Assembly: GCA_032821775.1 (NCBI GenBank)
Contig: JAVLRN010000008.1
Span: 62,001 to 126,000, forward strand
Length of the DNA: 64,000 nucleotides
Source: Sanguinoderma infundibulare
Taxonomy: Eukaryota > Basidiomycota > Agaricomycetes > Polyporales > Polyporaceae
Direction: 5' to 3'
The position numbers and the translations under genes are program-made. This document shows positions 24,346-33,970 of this stretch, piece by piece; the stretch's first letter is position 1; the number at the start of each line of letters is the position of its first letter. The notes under the pieces are model-generated. The model did no database searches, was not told the origin of the DNA, and saw nothing but the letters and a program-made list of their open reading frames with translations.

Positions 24346-24873
24346 CCCTTGAACGTATGAATCCGTCCATCCGTTGCTGAGATATGCTGACCCTCTCCTC
24401 CTGCCAGGAGGACAGGTTGCCATATCTCAGGATTGAGACCTCTGATTTGCGTCAGTTTTGTTGCTAACAATATCTACATGTCACCAGTGCATGGGAACCT
24501 CTATTTTCCGCCGCTGCATTCCCTGTATACATTTCAGAAAGGTGAGTCCTGTCCCCCGGCGCTTACCCCATTTTCACCAAGATATCTCTGTCCCACATTG
24601 CGTCCCCTCAGATTTCTATGCCTCATCGGAAAGCTGCGATTCAGGGCTTTCCAACGAGCCCCATATCGCCTATGTACAATAGCTATAACAGCCAAAATTC
24701 ATGTCCCTTTCTCCTCCCCCCTGTGTGCTTAAAGTTTTGCATACAAGTCGCCCAAATGCCCGCCAATCGTCATGTATTATACCTCGTTTGAATCAGGAAA
24801 TATATGGCTTTCAAACAAGCCCAAAAAGACCAAAATCCACCTGGAACTCCCAAAGATACAGATTTCAGAACCC

Positions 24874-24931
24874 AGATGGCGACTGTCCTTGCAACATTGC
24901 ACTGCATGATGGCTGCCTTAGGCTAGCTCCC
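24874..24931. other. 58-bp spacer at the palindrome centre
   Basis: Unpaired centre between the arms. It contains CATTGCACTGCATGATGGCT and no evident gene or motif. Confidence 0.85.
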
Positions 24932-25957
24932 GGGTTCTGAAATCTGTATCTTTGGGAGTTCCAGGTGGATTTTGGTCTTTTTGGGCTTGTTTGAAAGCCA
25001 TATATTTCCTGATTCAAACGAGGTATAATACATGACGATTGGCGGGCATTTGGGCGACTTGTATGCAAAACTTTAAGCACACAGGGGGGAGGAGAAAGGG
25101 ACATGAATTTTGGCTGTTATAGCTATTGTACATAGGCGATATGGGGCTCGTTGGAAAGCCCTGAATCGCAGCTTTCCGATGAGGCATAGAAATCTGAGGG
25201 GACGCAATGTGGGACAGAGATATCTTGGTGAAAATGGGGTAAGCGCCGGGGGACAGGACTCACCTTTCTGAAATGTATACAGGGAATGCAGCGGCGGAAA
25301 ATAGAGGTTCCCATGCACTGGTGACATGTAGATATTGTTAGCAACAAAACTGACGCAAATCAGAGGTCTCAATCCTGAGATATGGCAACCTGTCCTCCTG
25401 GCAGGAGGAGAGGGTCAGCATATCTCAGCAACGGATGGACGGATTCATACGTTCAAGGGCTCGTTGGAACCGCGTTCGTAACGCGGTTCCAACGAGCCAT
25501 TGCACGAATAGATACGTGGAGAATCGATAGAGATATACATCATTCTTTACCTGCTTGAGGCGACCATTGTATGCCTGATAGAGCAGTCAATAGCTCACCT
25601 AATAATATACTGTTGGACGCGTTGAAACTACCTTAAAAGCACGAACAAAACAAGCCTAAAACGAACAAAATCGGATTAGTATTGACCTCAGAACAGCTCC
25701 AAGAACATATGCTTAATAGGGACCTTCCCTATTGGGAAGGAACATGGCCGAAGGGTTGGGCGGCTGACTTTCACTATATAGATTGATTACTTAAAATAAG
25801 TGGAAAAGGCATGTTAGTTCAGTGGTCAAATTGGCTCATGTGCTTACTGGGTTGCTGGAGGTCAGCGGTTCAAATCCCGGTGAGTGCTTTTGTTCAGACA
25901 TTTGGCTGTTGGATGGGCGGCTATCACAGAATGCATCCGTAATGTGCACGGATGCAT
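24932..25957 (-). repeat. Right arm of the 1.02-kb palindrome
   Basis: Reverse complement of 23849-24873, one base longer. Confidence 0.92.
25810..25884 (+). other. tRNA-like sequence in right arm
   Basis: A-box TTAGTTCAGTGG at 25814-25825 and B-box GGTTCAAATCC at 25867-25877. This is the mirror image of the copy at 23922-23996. Confidence 0.55.
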
Positions 25958-26040
25958 TGGGCGAACTGACTCTGCTCTCCCGACGGCGGTTCTCACGTCT
26001 GATGGTCACGCCACCCTGTGTGCAAAGTACTCCTCAGTCA

Positions 26041-26220
26041 GGATGCATCCATTATACATGATAATTCGAGTATAATGGATGCATCCGTTATACATGATCA
26101 TTTGAGCAGAATGGATGTATCCATTCTGCACGGTAAGTCGTGTAAAATGGATGCATCTATCATCCGTAGTACGGATGCATCCCTAGGTTGGATGAGTACC
26201 ACTAGCGATGTATCCATATG
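26041..26220. repeat. Array of GGATGCATCC-containing hairpins at the right end of the element
   Basis: GGATGCATCCATTATAC (26041-26057) pairs perfectly over 17 bp with 26070-26086. GCAGAATGGAT/ATCCATTCTGC at 26106-26129 is a 24-nt palindrome. Further GGATGCAT or GGATGTATCC copies follow near 26149, 26173 and 26209. The left end of the element has only two to three copies. Confidence 0.8.
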
Positions 26221-26232
26221 ACTGAATACCTA

Positions 26233-26241
26233 CAGTCCATG
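26233..26241 (+). repeat. Target-site duplication, right copy
   Basis: CAGTCCATG immediately following the element; the membrane-protein frame resumes here. Confidence 0.9.
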
Positions 26242-26694
26242 GCATACTCCCTCCCTCTAGCGCAGGACATCCCGCTGTCTCCTGTTCAAGCCGAGGTCTC
26301 GACCGATGTGACCCGCATAACTGACGCGGCCATACGCAGCGACGTGCGTCCGAGCTCAGTAATCTACATCGGCATGTTTCCGCCTCTCGACGAATCTTCC
26401 ACACGTTTGAGCGGCGCCGCCTCTGACGAGGAGAAAAGTGCGAAGTAGTAGAGTTATCTTGGTTGAAGCCCGGACGAACTTAGCTGATGGTCGGAGGTGC
26501 AACTCGAAGTGGAAGCGGGAGGGCCGCGGAACCGCAGGGGCTCCTAGCTATTTCTTGACTTGGCATGATGGTGCTGTACACTCACCCTAATTGTATTCCT
26601 GTACAATTTCCCGAACTATGAGTCATGGAGAGCTTATTTGGTAGCACCTAGATTCAAAGCCTTCCAAGCTTTCCCTGAATATCCCGGCGGACGA

Positions 26695-26845
26695 TCACAT
26701 AGAGAGCGTGTTCATTCTCTCCACGACGCTGGCGGTATCGTCCAGAATGCTTGTCTCTAACGTCCACCGGAGCTGCGTCTGCAACTCCTCCCCGACCGCC
26801 TCCAACTTCTCGCGTGCGTACCGCCCTGCCCGGCCGTCCTTTCTA
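26695..26845 (-). pseudogene. C-terminal fragment of an FMO gene
   Basis: Minus strand reads GRAGRYAREKLEAVGEELQ, LRWTLETSILDDTASVVERM and ends NTLSM then TGA (26695-26697). This is the last 45 or so codons of the FMO genes (compare GRYAREKLGAVGEE in FMO1 and FMO2). It has no upstream FMO sequence. It follows in the same frame directly after the kinase-derived frame, so it is a rearrangement scar forming a chimeric frame. Confidence 0.85.
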
Positions 26846-27480
26846 CAAGGAAATTCATATTACGCCGTAGCACCGAGGACGTGTCGTTTGGGTCGTACAG
26901 CGGGTCCGATTGGGGGAACGTGTCAGAGGATCTGTGAACGACCTTCCAGAACTTCCGTCGCCATCTGCCATACTTGGGCCTGCTCCAATATCGCAAGTCC
27001 CGTGCATGATCCACCAGCCGTCCGACCGGAAACTCGGTGGGTTCTAGCAATCGGCTCTTGTGCCACATTTGCTTTAGTTGAAGGACATCATCGTACCTGT
27101 TACGATTGTCTTCATCGGGCCTCTCCCAGGGGAGTCCTCGGGCGTAGAGTTGGAAAATTGCGTACGCAAGTGATTCCATATCGTCCCTTCGAGATAAGGC
27201 TAACACCTGTAAGCTGATGAACGTCTTGAAGAAAATAAATCGCTTACGTAGACCAAGCTGACAATTTACACTTGTGTGGTAGTGATGGCCGCGAAAACCT
27301 ATTGCCGCACAGAGCTTGTCCAGATGGTCGCCAGTCTCGAGATTACGGTAGGCGGTCCAAAGGTTGAAGTCAAGGAGGCAGACGCGCCCCGCCTTTGCGC
27401 CATCACCGAGCACGAAATTGTCCGGCTTAATGTCGCAATGAAGGACATCAGCAAACCGGGTTTGAGGTTTACAGAGACAT
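26846..27480 (-). pseudogene. C-lobe of a CK1-like protein kinase (separated half)
   Basis: Minus strand carries RFADVLHCDIKPDNFVLGDG, the catalytic loop with HxD and the Asn, then AKAGRVCLLDFNLW, the metal-binding DFG turned into DFN. After a short intron it continues with SRRDDMESLAYAIFQLYARG and LPWERP. These are the hallmarks of the casein-kinase-1-like group (DFG..., SRRDDLESLGY..., LPW). The frame ends in an FMO fragment instead of its own terminus. The N-lobe of apparently the same gene lies 2.8 kb upstream at 30332-30845, beyond an inserted block. Loss of the DFG glycine suggests altered or no activity. Confidence 0.75.
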
Positions 27481-28259
27481 GTAATAATCCATATAGCTCT
27501 GTAGGCATTGTAGTGGTTTGTAGGTGCCTCACGGTATTATGCAATTCAGAATATAGCTCTATAGCCATCTGGCGTATGCGACGATATCCTACAATCTATA
27601 GCGGAACGTGCGGCAGGACCCTGTAGCATTCCGCCGGAAGCGGGGGAAATACTGTAGTGCCATGTAGGGCTCATAGGTAGATATTGTAGAGGACTGCAAT
27701 GCTCGCCGCAGAGTATGGTAGCATACGACAAATACCTACAGAGATATACTGTCATCCTGTGGTGCTCATAGCAATTACGCTGGTACTCGCCCACCGGCCA
27801 TGTGACACACAACGAGATAATGGTCAAAATTCATCAATTTATGCTCGAGCGGATCACACGACAGTAATATATCATACTATCTATTATGAAGTGAGAGTGA
27901 GCACGGGCAACTTGGGACCATAGGAATAATAACTAGTGAGACAGCCTGAGAGTGGGAACCATTGCCATTCGCACCTTGATCAGCGCCGTCGCCGTTCGCG
28001 CGTTTCATGTCGCATCCGCCATCGCCATCGCTGTTGCGCTGTGCTTTCTCCCTGTAACAACTGCAAGATCAGCATCGTCCGCCTCTGTCTGACCGACGAA
28101 ACAACGGAGCAGGGCAGTGATGGGGGAACGTGAGACGATGATCTCGTCGTCTACTGATCATCGCTCAAAGTGAAGAAGCAATGAGCTTCGCGACAGCGAT
28201 TGGCATAACGGTAGAACGCCCACCTCGCAAGTACCGAGCCCCATTGCGAACATGTCGTT
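27481..28259. other. AT-richer filler between kinase halves, no gene
   Basis: It contains repeated short phrases (ATAGCTCTGTAGG / ATAGCTCTATAGCC, CCTGTAGCATTCCGCCGG). A similar phrase style occurs at 30.05-30.22 kb (CCTGCAGGATTCC). This could be degenerate mobile sequence flanking the inserted block, but I found no clean terminal repeats. Confidence 0.4.
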
Positions 28260-29650
28260 TATTCCTCACAAGTCTCCGCCGAACAGAGACGGCCACGCAC
28301 CTTTCTGGCACTTGGGGCAGTTCCGCATGAGAGTGCGCGCTGAAAAGTTAAAGCGCCACACGGTCGTCAGTCACGAGAAAGAAAAGTCGGGAAACATGGA
28401 ACGGCGGTCACGCACTCATAGCTTCCTCGATCGCGTGCCGTACGTCGAGCTTCTTGTCATCTTCGACTTCCACAACGCCGGCGAATCAAACGAGCCCCGT
28501 CAGCAAACGCAAAACGCACCGCCCAACGGCATACAGGGTTTTCCAACAAGTAAACGCACCTTGACAACTCTTCGGAAGGTGGTCCTGTAGCATCAGCGCA
28601 GGCGGGAAGATACCATCAGCATCAAGCTAACCTTCCATGCAAGAACTCAAGCGACGGGACGTCACACATTGGGAGATGGACGCAGAGCGGGGAAGGCGAC
28701 AAGTGCGCACCGACAGATGAATGGACTAGCTAACGAACGAAGGAAAAAGGGTCAAGTTTCGCAGATGGGCCATCGCCAAGCTGACGCCACGAAAGATAAC
28801 CCACACCCACGCGTGACAGGACAAGGGGGTAGGAACGATAGACACGAGGCATGGTTGATGATGAGCAATAGATGGAGGGAGAAAACAGAACGAACGTGCC
28901 ATGTACAGACGGCAGGAAAAACAACAGAACAGAACAGGCCAACGACACACTCACCGGCTTCTTGCACGCCCTGCACGTCACCGCCCCGCAGCCCTCGTTC
29001 TCGCACCTGAACAGGCGCTCCTGCTCGTTCTCGATCACGACCTTGTACTCACAGAACGGACACTCCTCCAGCCCCTCCAGCTCCGCCGCCTCGATCTCCT
29101 TCCGCTGCTTGACGCTCTCGTACAGCTCCAGCAGCTTCGACGTTAGGAACCGCCGAAGCTCCGACTCGGGGAACGCGAGCTTGCACTCCGACCGGTCCAT
29201 GTACACAATCCGCGCGTCGTGCTCGCCCAGCTTCGCTTCCGCGTACGTCATCATGCACGCGGTGCAGAACAGGTGCGCCTCCAGGCACTGCACCATCTTG
29301 TCCTGTATGCCATGTCATCCGAAAGGCGAGCCGTAGGAGAGGCCAGGTAGTGTGTAAGAACTGCATGTACACGACGCAAAAGACGACCACTCACGAACGG
29401 ATACTCGCAAAAACAACACCCGCACTCGATCCCCCCGTCCTCCTGCGTCCGCACCTACTCCTCGACCACCTTCGCCCGCTCCATCTCCTCCTCCACCAAC
29501 CTTGTCCTCACCCACGTCGTCTCCCGGTCCAGCTCCCATCGTGCTTCTGCACGCGCTAGCCCTTGATCTTCCGCGGGCGTGACATGGCCTCGTATGGGCG
29601 CGGCACGCGCTGCTGCTGCTCCCGGAGGATCATTGGGGCCGCCGCCATAG
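28260..29650 (-). pseudogene. Relic of an RNF216/TRIAD3-like RBR E3 ubiquitin ligase
   Basis: Minus-strand exons read RVPRPYEAMSRPRKIKG, then EARWELDRETTWVRTRLVEE, then GGIECGCCFCEYPF (RING1 start), then MVQCLEAHLFCTACMMTYAE, ECPFCEYKVV, RCENEGCGAVTCRACKKP (in-between-RING), DHLPKSCQ, VEVEDDKKLDVRHAIEEAMS and RTLMRNCPKCQK. This order is that of RNF216-type RBR ligases, which transfer ubiquitin through a RING2 cysteine. Lesions are visible: a frame break after KIKG near 29560, an in-frame TAG at 29455-29457 just before RTQEDGG, and no RING2 with its catalytic cysteine after NCPKCQK. All indicate a dead fragment. It is nested between the two halves of the kinase gene. Confidence 0.8.
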
Positions 29651-30331
29651 CATTCACAAAGTGCAGGAAGAGGTTGAGAAGAGCGGCAGCGGCAGTCTTG
29701 GACCCAAGCACGGTGCTGAGGTCATGGTGGAGTATGTTAGACAATGTAGTAAGCGTAGGACATGCAAGACAGAAAAAAGGATGAGATCAAGATGCGAACG
29801 CGTTCGTGGGGGAAAGTCATTTAAAGCCGCGCGCTCACCCCAATGATGGGAAACCACTCAAGCGCCCATGTGATTAGGGTTTGGCTACGACCAAACTTGG
29901 CCGCAACATCCACGACTTGCGTTTCTCGGGCTGGTCGCCGATACCCCTTGTATGGTGCCCAGCACTCTGAAGCATTTGCACCTGACTGTTGTATCGCTTT
30001 GCAATACTTGGCGGTATCCGTCCGATGAATTATAATGCTCTACAATAATCTATCAGGTGCGTCGGATGAGCTACAATGCTCTGAAATGATTTATCGTATA
30101 CGGCGGAACCCTGCAGGATTCCATCGTATCCGACGACTTCCTATAGAGCCCTGCACGGTGGGACCGGATCCGGCGAAACCCTGGATAGCCCCTTAGCGCT
30201 CAGCATAGCCCTGCAGGCAGGTTGCGCTTTTGCTGATGGATGCCACAGGAATGAACATGCTTCACGGCTGCAAACTTGTTTTGAATTCCTTCGTTAGACA
30301 TTGTTTAGTACCGTGCAATGAGATGACTGAC
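29651..30331. other. Non-coding stretch beside the RBR relic
   Basis: No supported gene. The part at 30.03-30.22 kb carries repeated TACAAT/AATGCTCT and CCTGCAGG phrases resembling the filler at 27.5-27.7 kb. Confidence 0.4.
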
Positions 30332-30845
30332 CATTTGCAACACAATGCTGAGGAAGTTGTTCCTGGTTAGAGGCTCGCCCCCCTTGATGAACAGCGAGTG
30401 CAAGTTGGGGTCCCCTAGGAACTCGACAACCATGTACTCGTAGTACTGAGATCGTCCCCATCCAAAGACCTCTGGTATGAAGTGACCTAAATGATAGTTC
30501 AGCTTGCATCATCATGGCTGAGGCAAATGGAAAATATTCTCACTCTTCGCAATTACGTGCCCGCACGTTTCGTGAAGCAGACAAGGATACTTCACGTAGT
30601 TAGTGACGTGCACTTTCTTGAGGGCGACGACCTTTGGCTCTTCCTTCAAGATTTTCACACGATAGACCGTTCCTAATAAGAATGTCAGTCATTTGTTACA
30701 TGGTTGTTAATTTTATTCCTTACCGTATCCGCCTTTTGCAATCATAGGCAACTCATTCTCGATTTTCACGGCGAGCTGGTACGGCGCAGGAAGTGATTTG
30801 TGACGGAATGGAGTGTAGGGGAGCTGGACCGGAAAGGAGGTTGTG
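30332..30845 (-). pseudogene. N-lobe of a CK1-like protein kinase (separated half)
   Basis: Three exons (to 30724, 30672-30544, 30486-30332) join in frame. They give YQLAVKIENELPMIAKGGYG, then GTVYRVKILKEEPKVVALKK (glycine-rich loop and the ATP-binding lysine), then SHFIPEVFGWGRSQYYEYMV and VEFLGDPNLHSLF (hinge region, CK1-like), ending FLSIVLQM at a GT donor. The expected next exon, helix E and HCD catalytic loop, appears only at about 27.47 kb. The gene is therefore split by about 2.8 kb holding the RBR relic. Splicing over this distance is possible but unlikely. The true start codon is not clear. Upstream at 31182 a second short frame (MATIAQGGF) resembles another kinase start. Confidence 0.7.
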
Positions 30846-31284
30846 GGGACACATATATATATAAGCTCTGATTATGACAGATCGGCCCAGGCTGCCTTGC
30901 TGGACCATGAGACAAGTAGACCGAGTCGTTGTGTGGAGTTGCTGTAGCGAAGCCTTGTCGCCGGACGGTTTAATCTCAAGATCAATGTTTTGGTGCCACA
31001 TTATACTGAATCGGAATTGTCGGCGCAATCACTGGGCTCTCATCATGAGAGAAATTGATCCGTAGGGCGAACAGCGGAAACCGCAAGGTGGCGCATATGA
31101 TGATCCATGACTGATAGTTCAGAAAATCGCACAGGAATTTTGGAAAGCGAACCTTGAAGCCGCCTTGTGCAATAGTCGCCATAGGTGCTTAGGCTGTCGC
31201 TCGAAGCACGGTATGCTACCCTTTTGAGGGAAAACGCCTCAGTCGCTATGAAACGTTGGGCTAAGAATGGTGTTCACCACGCGT
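30846..31284. other. Region upstream of the kinase N-lobe
   Basis: A minus-strand frame from 31182 starts MATIAQGGFKVRFPKF, reminiscent of a kinase glycine loop (compare MIAKGGYG), but continues without kinase motifs. It may be a scrap of a second kinase copy. Nothing else is seen. Confidence 0.35.
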
Positions 31285-33970
31285 TACAATTAGGGAGAGT
31301 GTACAGCACCATCATGCCAAGTCAAGAAATAACTAGGAGCCCCTGCGGTCCCGCGGCCCTCCCGCTCCCACTTCGAGTCGCACCTCCGACCATCAGCTAC
31401 GTTCGTCCGGGTTTCAACCAAGATAACTCTCCTACTTCGCACTTTTGGCCTCTTCAGAGGCGACACCGCTCAAACGAGTGGAAGATTTGTCGAGAGGCGG
31501 AAGCATGCCGATGTAGATTACTGAGTCCGGACGCACGTCGCTGCATATGGCCGCGTCCGTTATGCGGGTCACATCGGTCGAGACTTCGGCTTGAAGAGGA
31601 GACAGCGGGATGTCCCGCGCTAGAGGGAGGGAGTATGCCATGGACTGCCTCTCGATCTCGGACCTGTCGAGGGCGACGAGGATGATTATGAGCATCGGGT
31701 ACAAGCCCTATAGTACGAGGCGATCAGTACGAGGTTCTGCGCTGGACTTCGAAGTGGGGTCTTACCACTAATGCGACGAGACAGGCTGCTGCGATAGACT
31801 GTAGACCGTTCAACGACATGACTACCTCCAGTGTTGGAGGAGGCGACTTTGCAAAGGACCATAGTCTGCCGAGGATAACCAATATCTGGTATATATATTT
31901 CGAACCTTCAGCCTTTGCACTTCAATAATATATAGTATGCGGTACGCTACCACGAGGAGACAGTACACTGCACCGGATTCAACCAGCAGCGTTAAGGTAC
32001 GCTGTACTCGACGAACCCCTGGTACTCGGGCGAAGTTTCCTTGTACATTCTGGCCATGACGCCTGTAGAGTGTTAGCGATCCGCGAACACAAGACACTTT
32101 TTCAACACTCACCATGCCTTGTAGCCAACAAGCACTGTCGTGATGATATTTGAAGCGAACGAGAATGTGGCGCTAGACATCCCGAACATCTCCCCTCCAA
32201 AGATTGTGAACGGCCCAGGTGTAGTTGTTTGTGGACGAAGATTGCGGAAAAGGTGGGATAGCGTGGGTGCAGCACACACGGGTGCGGCGCTCAATCCGCC
32301 ACATACTGATTATTACAATGAGCATGCGAGGCACTTATCATATGAACGACTACCGACCTAAAGCAGCAAGCGAAACGAGGCAACCGAACACGAGAAGCGG
32401 CCGGTTTTTGCTCCACAACACCCATACTCTCCACCAAACGATTGCGTCGCCCAGGATGGCCTGCAAAGAGTTAAGAATGAGCGGATGATCAGGGTCTCGT
32501 TGGCCATGAACGAAATGCATGAACATACATTGAGAGTTAATGTTACTGAGCCGACACAGTCTTGTGTTAAAACCCATGCATTCCTCGGAGATGTTTGGGA
32601 TACGGCGGAGATAACGGTGCAATGGCGGGGTATTTCGGCCACGGCTGGCACGGAAAAGCAGTCTGACGGAGGGATCAAAGAGTATGTGCTTGACAGATCG
32701 GCCCGAAGGTTGTCGAACATCTTGAACTGAACGACAAATAATGAAACCCAGTGTGCGAAAGTCGCGATATACATAGCTGCAGTGACACAGAGGAGCTTTC
32801 TCCCCATTGGGCCCTTGCGACTACAAAGAATCGTGAGCATGTGACAATTCTCAGACTACGCGACGTACAGCAATATTTTCGAAGCATATGCTGCGCAAAT
32901 AGTGTATATGCCTGCAGACAAGGATGAAATCACATAGAGAAAAAGTCGATCAGGTAGGCACTCACCTAGAAATACTGTCGACACCAATGACGCCACCATT
33001 TGTACTCTCACGTGTCCCATTCCCAGGCTGAGGACATCGTGCAGCTCTGTCGAAACCCCGCCCAGGGTGTTGTACGGGATTGTGAATGATGACTCCGGCC
33101 CCTGGAAAGAGGATGCGTTGAGTGAGACGGACATTGGTTGGAGGAAGCGAGAGGCACTGGTTTGGGCTCGTCCTCCAGACCTGCAGCCTGGGCCAGTTAA
33201 GTACAATGGCGTCGCCCGAAGACGGTCAAAGTGACGGTTCTGCGCCACCGGAAATTCCGATATGCCACAAATGCGTCATCAGCTATCGGACAGGTATCCT
33301 GTCATTCGTAAACTGACCTCAGGTCCCTTGGGTCGTTCGGCTCTGTAATCGCCACCATCTCGGCCCCGGGAAGGGTCCTAACCCTTTAAAGCTCTGCCTG
33401 CATTGCAACAGTCACTAGGACTCCGATTCAGCCCGGTAGCGGTATTAATCGGGACAAGGCGTGAACTTACCAGTACTGCCTGGCCACAGAGACATCTGGC
33501 CTTAAGGTGGTGTTCGAACGCTGAGTAGAATTGAATACCGAGAAACCTGTGTATGTCAGTATCTTTGGAGAGAGATGCTTCGGCGGAAGAACACTGTTGG
33601 ACAAAGTGCACGAATCCATTCACGTCGGGCCTCTTCAAGTTATTACTGCCCCGCTTTCCTCTCCATCTGGCAGTCCCCATCTTCATACAGCACCATCTCC
33701 CAGGGGCTCCGAGGTGCCTCAGGACCCGAGGTACACGCCGCCACGCAGCGCACGAGCTTGTGGTCCCTCGTTGCCCCAGGGTCTCTTCCGCCGTTACTTT
33801 TGGTATCACAGGCTTCGGGCGCCCAACGTCTGGCTCGCCTCTTTCACGTCTGTCTGTTACCGGACGTTGAACGGCGCGCGGCCCAAGGCTCGCTGACTTC
33901 TGTATGGGGAAACACACCAGACGGGGAATGCTCCACGGATGCCGCGCGGAGACCGAAGCCCTGCGCTTTG
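31285..33970 (-). repeat. Right arm of the large inverted duplication (contains membrane-protein copy B)
   Basis: Reverse-complement counterpart of 21577-26600 without the palindromic insertion. Its inner end (ATGCCAAGTCAAGAAATAAC) matches the inner end of the left arm. Confidence 0.8.
31432..33134 (-). CDS. Multi-pass membrane protein, copy B (intact)
   Basis: The start at 33134 reads MSVSLNASSFQGPESS, as in copy A. Exons continue with YTICAAYASKILL, RKGPMGRKLLCVTAAMYIAT, DCVGSVTLTLN, ILGDAIVWWRVWVLWSKNR, TPGPFTIFGGEMFGMS and LVGYKAW. The end is YPMLIIILVALDRSEIERQS, then MAYSLPLARDIPLSP and EEAKSAK at TAG (31432-31434). About nine exons, no frame lesion found. Hydrophobic segments suggest six to seven membrane helices with a polar C-terminal tail of about 70 residues. 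The paralogue at 39212 shares GDAIVWWR and YPTLIIILVALERSE. It belongs to a lineage-specific basidiomycete family without a function known to me; receptor-like topology is conjecture. Confidence 0.82.

Larger units (their letters stand above)
23849..24873 (+). repeat. Left arm of the 1.02-kb palindrome
   Basis: It is the reverse complement of 24932-25957. The only difference I found by eye is one extra base in the right arm (CCACAGCC against CCAACAGCC). A 99-codon frame at 24433-24732 is exactly mirrored at 25073-25372, showing near identity; I do not consider it a gene. Confidence 0.92.
23777..26232. mobile_element. Palindromic (foldback) DNA transposon-like element, 2456 bp
   Basis: The element is bounded by the 9-bp duplication CAGTCCATG. 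Its ends form imperfect terminal inverted repeats of about 60 bp: ATTCAGTCA / CTTCAGTCAC, then GGTGCTCATCCAACC / GGTACTCATCCAACC, then GGGATGCATCCGTA in both. Inside lie two long arms in inverted orientation with a 58-bp spacer. The GGATGCATCC motif recurs near both ends. A 9-bp duplication with long inverted repeats suggests a non-autonomous Mutator-like element, though I see no transposase and cannot test relatedness. The two arms are nearly identical over about 1 kb, so the element is young or its arms are kept alike by gene conversion. Confidence 0.85.
22268..26448 (+). pseudogene. Multi-pass membrane protein, copy A, split by a transposable element
   Basis: About nine exons encode MSVSLNASSFQGPES..., several hydrophobic segments (I count six to seven), the motif GDAIVWWRVWVLW, then IFGGGIFGMSGFAFSLASN, a QILIILGTLWSL helix and YPMLIIILVALDRSEIER. 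The gene is interrupted after GAGAGGCAGTCCATG (23776) by a 2456-bp insertion. The remaining C-terminal tail (SMAYSLPLAQDIPLSP...EEKSAK) resumes at 26233 and ends at TAG 26446-26448. Copy B shows the uninterrupted joint. Read-through enters the element and stops near 23911, so the native cytoplasmic-looking tail is lost. An 18-bp duplication (RSEIER twice) lies at 23733-23768, just before the insertion. The family is common in basidiomycetes but I know no function for it. Confidence 0.85.
21577..26600 (+). repeat. Left arm of the large inverted duplication (contains membrane-protein copy A)
   Basis: It matches about 31285-33970 in opposite orientation. Landmarks are GGCATCCGTGGAGCATTCCC near the outer end, the whole membrane-protein gene, and the downstream sequence up to TTGACTTGGCATGATGGTGC. 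Excluding the inserted palindromic element, the arm is about 2.6 kb. The 26.6-31.3 kb loop is not duplicated. Confidence 0.8.

Noticed and set aside
24433..25372. A 99-codon frame present identically in both arms of the palindrome
   Set aside because: The identity is a mechanical result of the palindrome; there is no domain, no splice context and no codon bias, so it is not called a gene.
26041..26220. CRISPR array (regular short repeats)
   Set aside because: Repeats are palindromic 10-mers with irregular spacing inside a eukaryotic transposon; CRISPR arrays are not found in fungal nuclear DNA.
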